From Onthophagus taurus (lineage: Eukaryota > Arthropoda > Insecta > Coleoptera > Scarabaeidae): a stretch of DNA of 64,000 nucleotides. The translations under genes were made by a program, and so were the position numbers. Below the pieces are notes generated by a model. It did not search any database, had not been told where the DNA came from, and saw nothing but the letters and a program-made list of their open reading frames with translations. This document shows positions 27,201 to 38,600 of the stretch, piece after piece (within the stretch, counting starts at the first letter, position 1; every line of letters starts with the position of its first letter). The stretch covers positions 13,268,001-13,332,000 of the forward strand of contig NC_091967.1 in assembly GCF_036711975.1 (NCBI RefSeq). The letters are read 5' to 3'.

Positions 27201-30200
27201 TTGTTCGCCAGTAAACCAGGTCAAGAACACTTTTACTTTAACATCTACCTACATTCCATTAATAACGGACTATTTACTACCACGCGGCGGGCAAACACGA
27301 GTCATGCACGGCTTTTTTTTTACGTTTCCTCAATTTAAAACACAACATAAAATCAACTGCAGCAACAACGTCGACGACTTGGGATTTGCTCGCTCTACTT
27401 CTAACGGATTGCGTAATGCATAAACCGCAACCTGCACTTAGAACCGGAGTTTGAAACCAGCATAACATTTCCTGATGGACCTTTGATGCTACTGAAATTA
27501 ATTGGCTTGTGGTCTTCTTAGGAGTAGGTTGTAATAATGCACTACATAATTCCTTGGATTAAATTTGTTGTGGGATTTGTCTTTACCACAAGAGAAACAA
27601 TTAGATTTTAGAGTAAATTAAGATAATTTTACGTAAAATTCTTTGTAAATCCACATCTCTCTTCCTGATTAACGATCGTTTCCATCTTCCTTGTTAACCT
27701 GCAACTCTAATTGTCGACACAATTACCGCCCAAGAACAATTAGAGGAGGAGCGTGATTTATGAAGTTACAGTCTATTGGTTGAGTAATGCTTTCATTTAA
27801 CGTAATTAAATGACGATGTTGGGTTATTAAGCTCTATTACATTGCCATATTAAATGTAATTATCATTGTTAATAGGTTTTGGGGTGTTGCAGATAATATG
27901 TGTATTTAGAATTAAAAGTATGTATATGAGTAAGTTTAAAATTGCAATAAATTTATTATGTAATTGAAATGGAAATTTATATTCTGGTTGATTACGACAA
28001 AACTTTCCAGAAAGAATACAACCGACAGCACATACTAATGCCCGGTTTCAATGTATGTATAGACATATGGCGCGCATAGAGCGCATTAATGATACCCAAT
28101 ATTGTATTACAGTAAACTGGATTACAATTCATACTAATACGGATTGATTGATAGCTACCGATCGTATAATTTAACATATGTGCGAAGATCATGTGTCATT
28201 AATTTTAGCCATTAATTTTCGTATCTGTTCTATTAATCTAATTCCAATATCTTTTTGCAGGAAATATCGAATACATCCGGAGCCAAGAAGCATTAGAAGA
28301 AGCCAGAGACGTTGAAATTCACAGGGCCGTTGTAAATTCCATACGTGAATGGGAGCATAATAAAAAATTCAAGAGTAAACAAGCCAGGTATTATTTAGTA
28401 ACTAATAAATTATTAAAAAATAGGTCGTTACACCATCTTCATGGAAAATAGCATCGCGTTTTTATACCAATTAACCAAATACTTATTACGCAAAAGATCA
28501 TTAAGACGTCCAATTAAATTTGTTTTAATACGAATTCGAGACTAATTTGTAAACAAGAGCATAATTCTCTTGAGTTTCTCGACAGTACATTATTGCTGAA
28601 AGTGGAAGAATAGGCCACTCGAGACGAGAACTCATCGTTCGAAATAATACGCTATCTGAGTAAAGATCAAATTCAACGTTCACCCGTGTTCTAATATTCC
28701 CTTTTTTCAATCTCGTGTTTGCTCACAAAACTTTCGTACCTAACACAATTATTACCTACTGGTGTTCGGAGAAACCGAGTTAAGGCTTCTTATTCGAGCT
28801 TATTAGAAAACAATAGGAATGGGAATTTACAATAATACGCTATAGGGGATAATGTTCTGTCGCTTTAGTAGAGAGTTTGGTGTTCGGTATTTGCTTGTAT
28901 GTTTGTTGGCTATATTCATGGAATGATAGGTATTATTTGTTTTGCTTACAAAGGGTAGTTCAATTACGTTTAGGTTCAGTTATCCAATAACGTTCCACCA
29001 TAATACAGTAAAACCGTTAAATGAAAAATTTTTAATTTGCACATTAAACTGTTTGAATGAAGAATTTTAATACGTTTAATGCACACAAATTCGAACAGCT
29101 ATTCATACCGTTACGTTCTGTATTAATTAGTTTACAATAAAAATGTACAATAATTTAGCGGTAAATAACAACTAACACTAGCATTAGATCTAACACTAGA
29201 CCTGGAATTAGAATCATTCGGGTTTAACCGTGCGTCTTTTGAGGAACCTGGATTTGTTATAAAATAGTTGTTAATCACTTAGACAAGTATTAAACGATAC
29301 CCAATCGGTTTTCAATGATTTTGAACAACATGAGATAGCATTTCCAATCATTTTGGACAATTTAGTTGTCTTATAAACTCATTTTTGACAATGTTGGTAC
29401 TACTTTCAGCAGTTCTGAGTCATTTGGACTTGCTATGATCTAGTCTTTATACGTTTAGACAAGTTTTCAATGACTATCTACTAGTTTTCAGTCATTTTGA
29501 GCAACAAGGATTGTTTACAAACTAGTTGTTAATCATTTCCAATCATTTTGGACAATCTATCTACTAGCATTAAAACTAACGCTAGACCCAGAACATAATA
29601 ATATTTTCGTTTATAAATTTATTATAGATATAAACGTCAAGATACATCAGTATGTTACCCAGATTTGGGTTGTTTCGAATCTTCAGGTCCTTTCGGTTAT
29701 TTGGACATGTTACCTAATACACCAGAAGAAATCAGTACGACATTTCTTTTATATCCGTTCAGTAAGAGAAGAAGGAGAAGTGGTACTCAACCCATTGAGA
29801 TACCTTTTAGTAACATCACCGATGCTTTTGACTGGTCAACAAAAAACTTTAACGGTACATTACCCACTAAGGTGATGATACATGGTTTTGGAAGTGATTG
29901 CTCCCACATTTGGGTGTACGAAATGAGAAGTGCTTTATTGGAAGAAGTAAGTACTATCAATGAAATATTTTGCAATAAATAAAAAAGTCCTTTTTTGTTA
30001 GGAAGATGTGAATGTGATATGTGTTGATTGGACAAACGGTGCAACTTTACCCAATTATGTAAAAGCTAGCGCAAATACAAGACTGGTAGGAAAACAGCTT
30101 GCAATATTTCTAAAAGGTTTATCGGAAAACGTGGGACTCCCTTTAGAAAATATGCATCTTATTGGATTTAGTTTAGGAGCTCATGTTGCTGGTTTTGCTG

Positions 30201-33200
30201 GTTCTGAATTAGGCAACTTAAGTAGAATAACAGGTATATTGATTACTCAACTATATTATTAAAAAGTCTTATTTAAAAAGAATATTTTTTTATACCACAT
30301 GAATCTTGATAAAAAGGAAGTACATGATGATTTTGTTAGAAAAGGGGGAACGAAGCTGAAATGCTCGTTTATTGAATTTTATGTCCCTCTTCTTTAACGC
30401 CGCGGAATTCCGAATCAAACTCACAGCTTCAAATTTCCCTTTTCAAACGTCATTAGAAGTTACACCTTCCAAACGAAAATATATTTAAATTATTATATCG
30501 AGATTTTTCGTATAAATTATTTTAGAATTATATTAAAAAGTTGTTTTTAATCAGGATTGGATCCAGCTGGACCTCTTTTTGAATCTCAAGATCCTAGAGC
30601 AAGATTAGATCAATCAGATGCTGCTTTTGTGGATGTTATCCATAGTAATGGGGAAAATTTAATTTTAGGAGGTTTAGGTTCTTGGCAACCGATGGGTCAT
30701 GTCGATTTTTATCCAAACGGTGGTAGGATGCAGAAGGGATGTACAAATTTGTTTGTTGGCGCTTTAACTGATATTATTTGGTGTAAGTATAATATTTAAT
30801 TATTAAAGATTATTAAATCGATAATTTTCTATTTGATGAATATCCTTTAATGAGCGATTATTCAAGCGTTAAGAAATATCCCCCGGCAATAATAGTGGGA
30901 GGTTGAGGTTCATAGTTCAAACTATTCCGGTATTGAATTGAAAGTGCACCCATGCGAATAAATTGTTTCATAACGGCCGATTTATTTTCCTCTGTTTCAA
31001 TTTAAAACTATATGCTTTTAATGAGTATTGATTTTATTTAATTATGTAGTTCCAATTAAAGATTTAACAAACTCTAATAATCTATTAATGATCTAAAGAG
31101 ATTCCGTAATAGCTCTTTAAGTACATCCACCTCCATTCAACTCCTAATGACATATCTTATAATCATGAATAAAACAAGAACCGCTTCGCTTTTCGATTCG
31201 TCCTTTGACTTTTTTCTGCCGTACAGTCTTTCAGTTTGCATTTCGGAAAGAGACGCTTGTTACTTTACAGAGGATTAGGTACTTCGTATTTGCTTTTCTC
31301 GATCTCAAAGAGATGTTTTACAAACGTTTGTTTTTTTTTATAAAAGATAAAAAAGTTAGCACTAAATTTTCACATAGTCATATCATTATCTATTTATTGA
31401 TGTGCTTATTAAAAGTGAGAACTTCATCAATTAAAATGTCTGCATTTCTTATTGTTTTTCGAAAAGCTTTAGTTTTATAAACATTATACCTAATCCTTTT
31501 TTTACTGTTTCTTTAGCTGCTGGCTCAGAAGGTCGTTCTCTATGCAATCATAGGCGTGCCTATAAATTCTTTACGGACTCCATTTATCCAAGATGTCACT
31601 TTCCTGCATTTCCTTGTGATTCATACGATGATTTCCTGGCGGGTCACTGTTTCCCTTGTACTGAGAAAAGGTAAGGAAAATCCGTATTTGGTAGTCGATA
31701 GAAAATTTCACTTCTTCCTCATACGAATAAACGTTTCGCTTTTGGTCTTATAGAAAGTGTGGAAATATGGGCTACTACGCCGATCGTCTTAAAGGACGTG
31801 GTCAACTGTATTTACTTACGAGAGACGAAGAACCTTTTTGTGGTAATAAAAAAATTAAAAACTTATTTATTTTATCTTAAATAATATTGTGTTGATTCCT
31901 TATTTAAGCACATCAATACTTAGTAAAAATTGAAAGTAGTCCTACAGAAGTTCCAATCGTTAGTTACGGTCGGATTCAGGTGACATTGATAGGAGACACT
32001 CTTCTGAATGAAACCTTCACACTCACTAAGTAAGTACTACATCAAACTTTCTCTCTCCACGGTATTTATCGCCGTTTCAAGTTTTCGTGACGAATGCTTA
32101 ACATTAAATCGACCAACACACAAATATAAACTTTCACCGATTGTAATTTTGCATAAATATTTGTTTGTGTTACAGAAAAGAAGACGAAGAAATGCGTTTA
32201 GGAGAATCGATATCAAAAATAATAGTACCACATCCAATACTTTTACCACCGAGCCACGTTCAAGTACTTTACACTTCCTATAATGGATGGTTAACGTCGG
32301 GTTTGCACCAATGGAAGATAGATAAAATTTCTTTTAGCGATAGCTACGGGAAAAGCCTTTCTGTTTGCCGGAAAAATTTGATTTTAGAATCGGGCGTTCA
32401 CATAACTTTGCCATTATTTGACGGAGATTGCAATATTTTCGGTGAAGATAACGAAAGGCAATACGCCGAGGATAGACTTGATGATAAACATCGATCGAAA
32501 TTCGTTCCAAATTTAATCGAAGAAGAAAAAAATAATTCAATTTCTAAAATTGAGGCTAATGATCGAGATAATACCGTCGATACAGAAACAGAATCAAGTA
32601 GAGCTTTTAATACAAGACATGTAAAATCAGCTAGTTACGATCACGGAAATAATTCCAACGCAATAAGGGAAGTAGTCGAACCAATTTTAAAAGCTCAAGC
32701 AACAAAAAATGCGAGAGCTCATAATCCTGATAAAGAGAGACCAGAAATAACCGAACCAATATTAGGACCAACAACTTCAAACTATGGAGCTACAACTAAA
32801 GAATCAAAAATTATAGCGAGAAAAGAAAAAGAAACTGTATTCCGCGATGAAATAACAACCATTGATAAATGGAAAAGAGAAGATGAATCTAAATCTGCCT
32901 CAATAAACTTTAACTTACAACCTCAACGACAAGAAAATGGATTTGACGCGTTAGTAAGAACGGTTCAATTCTTACCGCAAAGAATAGCAAGGATGTTTGA
33001 GGACGCCGAAAAGTACGCCAGAGAAACCATCCTTCCATTCGTTAGTACTTACACGCCAAGATTTATTTCTGACTTCATTAACCCAAGAGATAGAGACAAT
33101 CAAAGACGTTACGTTCCATTACATTTTGAAGAAACCGTCACAACAACAAAGAAGCCAAAACAAACAACCACAAAAGCAACTACAACTTCATCATCCACTA

Positions 33201-33628
33201 CTTTTTCCACGACAACAACCGAACGGAAGCCATTAAAAGACGATTCTAGTAATGCAATTCATACGAAAGAGCGGCAGTTAAGCTTGCCTTCAAAACCAAG
33301 TGCAGATTTAACATCACCAAGAGAAAAACATGAAGGAGAATCAACTACTCCCTACACTCACATACAAAAAATTCAAAAGAAAACCGAAAAGGTTGCTATA
33401 GTGTATCCTGAAAACTCGGAAACTATGTGGGCTGCGCTTCTAAAAACTGCCGAAACAGTAAGAGCTGAGAAATTGAAGGCTGAAACTACAACGGTTATTA
33501 GTCAATCACAAAGAAGTATAAATGGTGCCAAAAGGAGTGTTCCAAACGAAATTTATGTAAATCTACCGGTGTTTGAAGATGATTATAAATCCATCAAATA
33601 TATCCCGTTATCAGATGAATCTAGATAA
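21225..33628 (+). CDS. Secreted pancreatic-lipase-family lipase with PLAT domain and long C-terminal tail
   Basis: Predicted 929-aa triacylglycerol/phospholipid lipase. Exons: 21225-21291, 28261-28387, 29628-29946, 30002-30233, 30555-30782, 31517-31670, 31754-31842, 31909-32029, 32176-33628. All have GT/AG borders and continuous phase. A signal peptide covers residues 1-23. The family start VCYPDLGCF (73-81) is followed by the oxyanion strand MIHGFG (148-153), nucleophile GFSLG (Ser228), Asp251 in GLDPAGP, a lid between Cys311 and Cys334, and His336 in CNHRRAYKF. The triad is intact, so an active enzyme is expected. A PLAT beta-sandwich follows (about 407-535). The remaining 390 or so residues are charged and low-complexity with a Thr-rich stretch (about 766-795), and have no counterpart in vertebrate pancreatic lipase. 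KRRRR at 111-115 resembles a furin site. The architecture recalls the Drosophila CG6847/CG5966 group, from memory. Substrate and tissue are unknown. Confidence 0.92.
21292..28260 (+). other. Intron 1 of the lipase gene (about 7 kb)
   Basis: Long AT-rich first intron between the signal-peptide exon and exon 2. It contains a LINE 3'-end remnant at about 24740-24960. GC-richer patches occur near 22,900-23,000 and 27,130-27,470 and could be enhancers or alternative promoters; the first has a TCAGTT initiator-like match. No further exon could be supported. Confidence 0.5.
24740..24960 (-). mobile_element. LINE C-terminal remnant within lipase intron 1
   Basis: On the minus strand, bases around 24880-24780 read IGWLGHVM then, after a stop, TDEKKVQKRIFGAGLK. 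This resembles the conserved 'WLGHVxRMd.nR.pk' segment near the C-terminus of many LINE ORF2 proteins. The frame is broken and the reverse transcriptase itself was not recognised nearby. Parts of 24,960-25,870 may belong to the same dead element. Confidence 0.5.
29161..29600. repeat. Degenerate 'CTAGACCTAG' foldback copy and internal diverged array in lipase intron 2
   Basis: The left part (about 29165-29240) carries TCTAACACTAGACCT and ATCATTCGGGTTTA, hallmarks of the palindromic family seen intact near 46.8 and 54.4 kb. The right end has ACTAACGCTAGACCCAGAA. Between them a unit with core CCAATCATTTTGGACAA recurs in diverged form; a 20-base match is exact at 29341-29360 and 29536-29555. It is intronic and has no coding content. 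Confidence 0.7.
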
Positions 33629-33764
33629 TCAGATGCGTTTTGTAATAATAGTAATTGTAAATTTAATAATAATAATTATTTGTACATAAATTTGAATAGG
33701 ATTATTTTTATAATATTTAATATATTAATTGACGAGACGATTCATTGTGTGATTTTCTTATTTT

Positions 33765-33770
33765 AATAAA
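33765..33770 (+). terminator. Poly(A) signal of the lipase gene
   Basis: AATAAA lies 136 bases after the lipase stop codon in AT-rich sequence, a plausible cleavage signal giving a short 3' UTR. Confidence 0.55.
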
Positions 33771-35051
33771 AAGAAATATTTCGTGATATGTCGGTCTTTT
33801 TTCTATAAATTAATGATTTATTGTTTCCATAATTTCCATAAAAACTACAAGAAATTTATTAACACGTTGATTGCCGCGTCAATCATATGTCTGAAGCCCT
33901 CTACACGATACGAACGCTCGTTGGACCCAACGTTTGGGATAAGCAAGTTCGACAGTTGGTGTGACGAATGTTCCTGCTATACGGTGAATCGAATGTTCGA
34001 TCAAATACATGATATAAACAGTTTGGTACAAACGTTGGTTCAGTTTCAACAATTTTTATTTTTCCTTAATTGTTGGAAAAAAAATTAAATTAAATTTTGA
34101 AAATATTATTGATTAATTTGATATGTTTACACTTTTTCTGGATAATGATTTTGAAGTTAGGTGTTTAGACAAATTATAAAATGGAAGAAGAGCCCAAAAA
34201 AGGATCTTTGATGCAGTATCTGGAATAGGGAGAAATCATTTTGTTGAGCGTCGGCCAAACTTAGGATGAGAGATTTATGACATTGAATCAATAAGACTAG
34301 TTCACTTGTGGCTTCTTCACCAACAGATAATTCAAATGAACTGTAGATGTACCATACATGTATATTCAAAGTACTTTTGAACATTTTCTCTAAGCTTTTC
34401 ATATGATCTATCTAATATTTATCAATCCACATGCGCTTGTTCGAGTTTTCCAACAGAAAAAAGTTTATGGCAAGAGTATCCAATAAAATGACTACTACAT
34501 TCGGCCAGACATATATATCCGATTGATTTATAGAAAGCTAGATGTTCCATGCTAAGAACAAAATGTAAAAATGAATAATTAAGATCTTTTATTAACTCAT
34601 CTGAATCTGAACTAAAATCCTCGTTATCATCATCGAAGGTTTTCGATCAATATTTTCGGTAACATCTTTCTTTTTGATCAAGCATAACACTTGACAAAAC
34701 CTGTTCAGAGATATCTCAGGTATATGACTGACATGGTTTGTCATAAGTGTGACATAAGCTTTTACCGGAAATTTTATGAAAAGAAATTTTTTTTGCAATA
34801 AATCATTTTATTCACTTCAGGTGTAATATCTAAATTATTTAATAAAATTACCATGGCCCAGACAAAAACTATGTTGGATTTATGGTGTCGATTAACGTGT
34901 TAAAATGAAAAGTTCTTTTCTTACAATTCATGAAATCTTGTAAATTTTACCGAAAAAAACTGATACCCTTAAAATTTGTTTAATATTTTTCATGTCAAAT
35001 AGAATCCTTCAATAGACAACAGATTTTGTCAAAAAATCGTCATCCAAAATC
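33771..35051. other. Intergenic DNA between lipase and small-ORF pair
   Basis: No supported gene. Minus-strand open frames at 34157-34402 and 34592-34798 are separated by stops. The second includes an acidic stretch in another frame near 34,600-34,650 (DDDNEDFSSDSDE), which could be a decayed transposase-like sequence, but I cannot assign it. Confidence 0.4.
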
Positions 35052-35198
35052 ATGATACTACTATCAATAATCAAGTTTATTATAATATTTCTTGTCGTAC
35101 TTGTACATATTGTACTAATTGCCTTAATAATCTGGTTGGGTAGGATGATTTACGTAACTGATTGTATAAGAAAACATGGGGAGAAAATCCGCAATTAA
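35052..35198 (+). CDS. Candidate 48-aa single-transmembrane microprotein
   Basis: ATG at 35052, stop TAA at 35196-35198. The peptide is a continuous hydrophobic helix of about 25 residues (for example IIIFLVVLVHIVLIALIIWL at positions 10-29), then a short basic/polar tail containing RMIYVTDCIRKHGEK. That is the topology of small regulatory membrane peptides, but I recognise no family. It converges on another tiny membrane ORF at 35300-35479, with 101 bases between their stops. AT-rich DNA readily produces hydrophobic open frames, so chance is a serious alternative. No promoter or poly(A) signal was identified for it. Confidence 0.3.
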   Translation: MILLSIIKFIIIFLVVLVHIVLIALIIWLGRMIYVTDCIRKHGEKIRN

Positions 35199-35299
35199 TT
35201 TAATTAACAATTTTATTTTAAAGATGCACATAAAACACATTGTTTAAATACATTTGTTTGTTGCACTCCTTCTTCTTAATATCAAATAAAATTAATTTC

Positions 35300-35479
35300 T
35301 TATCGAATTGCTTTTTTGTTGCCTTCTGAGTCGCTGTAATAATAATCCATACATTGAAATATATGCACTATACAACCTAATACACCAAGTATTGTAGTTA
35401 ATATAACTATGGAACAAATTACGGTGATCAAAATTAAAATTTTACTACACATTTTATTTTTGTTTTTACGACTTGACAT
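35300..35479 (-). CDS. Candidate 59-aa single-transmembrane microprotein
   Basis: ATG at 35479, stop at 35302-35300. The N-terminus is basic (MSSRKNKNKMCSK), followed by one hydrophobic helix (ILILITVICSIVILTTILGV at 14-33), then Cys-containing IVHIFQCMDYYYSDSEGNKK. Positive-inside charge would put the N-terminus in the cytosol. It begins 124 bases after the stop of the 635-aa gene on the same strand, beyond that gene's AATAAA at 35566-35561, so it is either a separate short gene or lies in an extended 3' UTR. AATAAA on the minus strand at 35217-35212 could end it. No family recognised; a chance open frame is possible. Confidence 0.35.
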   Translation of the reverse strand: MSSRKNKNKMCSKILILITVICSIVILTTILGVLGCIVHIFQCMDYYYSDSEGNKKAIR

Positions 35480-35560
35480 TGATTTATTTTTTAAACATAA
35501 ACGTCAAATTTTTAATTTATCAAAATTAAATTCTAAATGCCTGAATTATTTGTCAATATA

Positions 35561-35566
35561 TTTATT
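35561..35566 (-). terminator. Poly(A) signal of the 635-aa gene
   Basis: TTTATT on the plus strand reads AATAAA on the minus strand, 37 bases downstream of the stop codon of the 635-aa gene. Confidence 0.5.
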
Positions 35567-35602
35567 TTATTAACTTGTATACATTGTGCACTGATTCTTT
35601 GG

Positions 35603-38600
35603 TTAAACATACGAATTCGAGCTACACGAATCAAGAAACCGTTCCAAATCTTCGAGTCTTCGTACTTCGCGTTGAATATGTTTCAAGTGACCCCATCTTA
35701 ACTGTTTTAATTGCTTAACATATAAAGGCTCATCGGACATTTTACTACAAGAACAAGAGCTTGTTTGTGGTTTAGGTTCGCAGTCGTGATGCAAATTTCC
35801 GGCCGTACAAGAAGTTGAACTGGAGTTAAAAGTATCTGCTAAAGCTTGAGCTATTTCCACACATAGTTCTTTGTCCATTTTTCCAGCGGAATGTTTCTTT
35901 AATATGTCGACAGCTACACGGTGATCTATAGGATTCTAAAAGTTAATCCAAAATTATTTAACAATTACCGTTTAATTTATTAACTTACTTCTTTCGTCGA
36001 ATATTTTTCACATAAATTCGTTCCAAAATGATTACTTAAAGCGTGATCAATTAAATTGACTACATAACTTTTAGTTCGGTGCAGTTCAAGAGCATCATCA
36101 ACCAGCACTCTAGGAACAGTTGCGGTTCTTAACGATTTAATCGACTCAGCTGAACGATCATTATCATTTAATCTTTGAGAAGAAGCTTGTGAACATATAC
36201 GTCTAAACGATTCGGGTTGAAGATCTAATGGATTTGAAACACAATCTTGCAGGTGTTCTTTAGTATGAACAGATTCACATTTTCTAATATCCTTTTCATT
36301 TGGAACATCTTGTTCTGGAACTTCAAATGGTTCCTCTTGGATAATTCCTGAAGTATGTTGAGAACATTGATTGTTTTGTTGAGTTTTTTTGATTACGTTG
36401 TTTTGAATTTCTTGATAGTTAAAACTTTTCGGAAGATCTTTTAAACCTTTTTCGCTCTAAAATTTAAAAAGAAAAATTTATTGAATCTAATTGAATCAAT
36501 AACGCGTTACCCCTACTGTTCCATCCGTACTTCTTGGTGTTTTATCATCTTTTCCTTCATTATTGTTAGTGTTTGATTCTTGAGGTGGTTGTTTAAAATC
36601 ACCCGATTCATTATTTGTAAAGCCATTAGCTTTAAGGTCAGCGAATAACATTTCTTCTAATGCATCGGAGGTAACTTCCTCTTGTTCTTTTTGAGTTTTT
36701 TGAGATTTTTGTTGTTTAAGTTTTTCTTGGGTTTCTTTTATTGTAGGAGGTATCTAAATAAATATAGAGATTACAAAAATATTTTTTTGTTGGCTCGTTT
36801 CAAAAACCTTAGGTTTTAACATTCTAACTAAATTAAGATCCGGTGGATTTCCAGCGAATTCAACCATATTCTTTTCAAAAATGTTTTCATATCTTTCTAA
36901 AGCAGCATCTAATTTAGATCGTGTAACATTTAAATTGTCTTTATTTAGTAATCGATTTTTATCCGTATTACCATAATGGGGATGGTGTTTACTTTGTGAC
37001 TGGCTAATAGGAAAAACGTATTCATTTTGATAAAGGTGTGCATCTTGAGGAATTCGTTTATTTCGTTTGTTATAAACTGCGGGATCTGGTTGTGCCGCAA
37101 CTGGTAAACATAAAGCTGATGGTCGTTTTATTGGAGCTGGTGTCGCTGGTCTTCGATAATACCTATAACAATAAAAATCGTTTATATCAAATTAAGTACT
37201 AAACGTACATAGTTCAATAATAAACAAAGTGTTTGTATGGTGTCTAATTGCATTTTCGTCTTCCTCGAATATAACAGCTGTACAAACCGTAACGTTTATG
37301 AAAATAAACTTGCAGGTACGCGTGTTAGAGTTGAATCAACGAAGGTAAACTTTCTTAAACAATAGGTAAACATTAATTTCCGCAACACTCTGAAAATGTT
37401 TATCAACTTACTAATGATTTATTTGATTACTAAGAATGTGATGTGAAATATGTAGTTGGAATCGATGAATAGCTTTGTAGTTGTTGATCGACTTCCTGAT
37501 TTAGCTTTTCGTGTCAGTTTGCACGTTTGCTAATCCATTAACGTGTTTTTGAAACATACGCAACCATTAACGTAATTACAAGGTGATGGCGAGAATTATT
37601 ATGAAAATTGCTGAATTGTTTTATAAATAAAAAAGCTAAATAAAAAAAATTGTGTACTGTATTTATTTTAAATCCCACATATTTAATTTTTAATATTATG
37701 AATGTTTTAGTGCTTTGTGTGGTGCATAATATACTACGATGGTTTTTTAAATAAAAACATTGGGACACCAACAGTATTGTAGTCTGTAAACTGAAAAAGC
37801 ACAAAAAAATAATCCTGTATTTTAAATTCAGCTAGCTTTTAATATAAAATAAAATTGTTATTAATGCATTGCGTAGCAATAATTTATGAAATTTCATACT
37901 TTATTTTTATTTAACTACACAAATAATTAATGTAATGAAAACGGATGCTTGCTACACACTAATTAATAAACAGTAATGTTCCAATAACTTTTGTTAAAAC
38001 CCGATTCTGGACTTCACAATTTTTTAAAATATTATACCTAAAATGGGTTTTTAAGATCAATTTTGTCAAAGTTTAAAAAGCTGCATTTATTTTAGCGGCT
38101 TTTTATTGAACAAGTTGAAATTGTAACAAGCCGAAACTGAGTGTTAGTGCTAACAATTCGTGCTTTTCATTTTTGTAGTAAATGCTTGGTACTGAAAGTT
38201 CCAGATGAAACGGCTGAAATTCAAGATACTTGAGCGTAGTGAAAAATGAGGTTCACTTCATATTCAATTTGCAATTTCTTGCATAGTATATTGTAAGAAT
38301 AACTACGATGATAAAAAAATGTGATTGTTTATATTTGCTGTTCCAATGATATGGAAAGTAATAAGCACATTAACGATTGTTTTTACCATTGATGTTACTA
38401 GCAACAACTAATAAAATAATAAAGTAAGGTATCCTTGTCTTGCTCTACCATTAGGCTAGTAGGCTATGGTTTTGATCTTCTTGTCCCTAATTCAGGCTTC
38501 ATTATGGAGAAAGCTACACTATTTGGCTTCGTATTCAAAACGAAAGACTTCTTGGCAGCAGGAACTTATAGCTTTAGTATACTGTTCAGACATTAATGGT

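Noticed and set aside
27277..27468. Minus-strand 63-codon GC-richer frame in lipase intron 1
   Set aside because: No signal peptide or family match; the patch may be regulatory, but coding is unsupported.
32997..33236. 79-codon frame in the last lipase exon
   Set aside because: Shifted frame inside the low-complexity tail of the lipase; Gln/Pro-rich only because the Thr codons are read out of phase.
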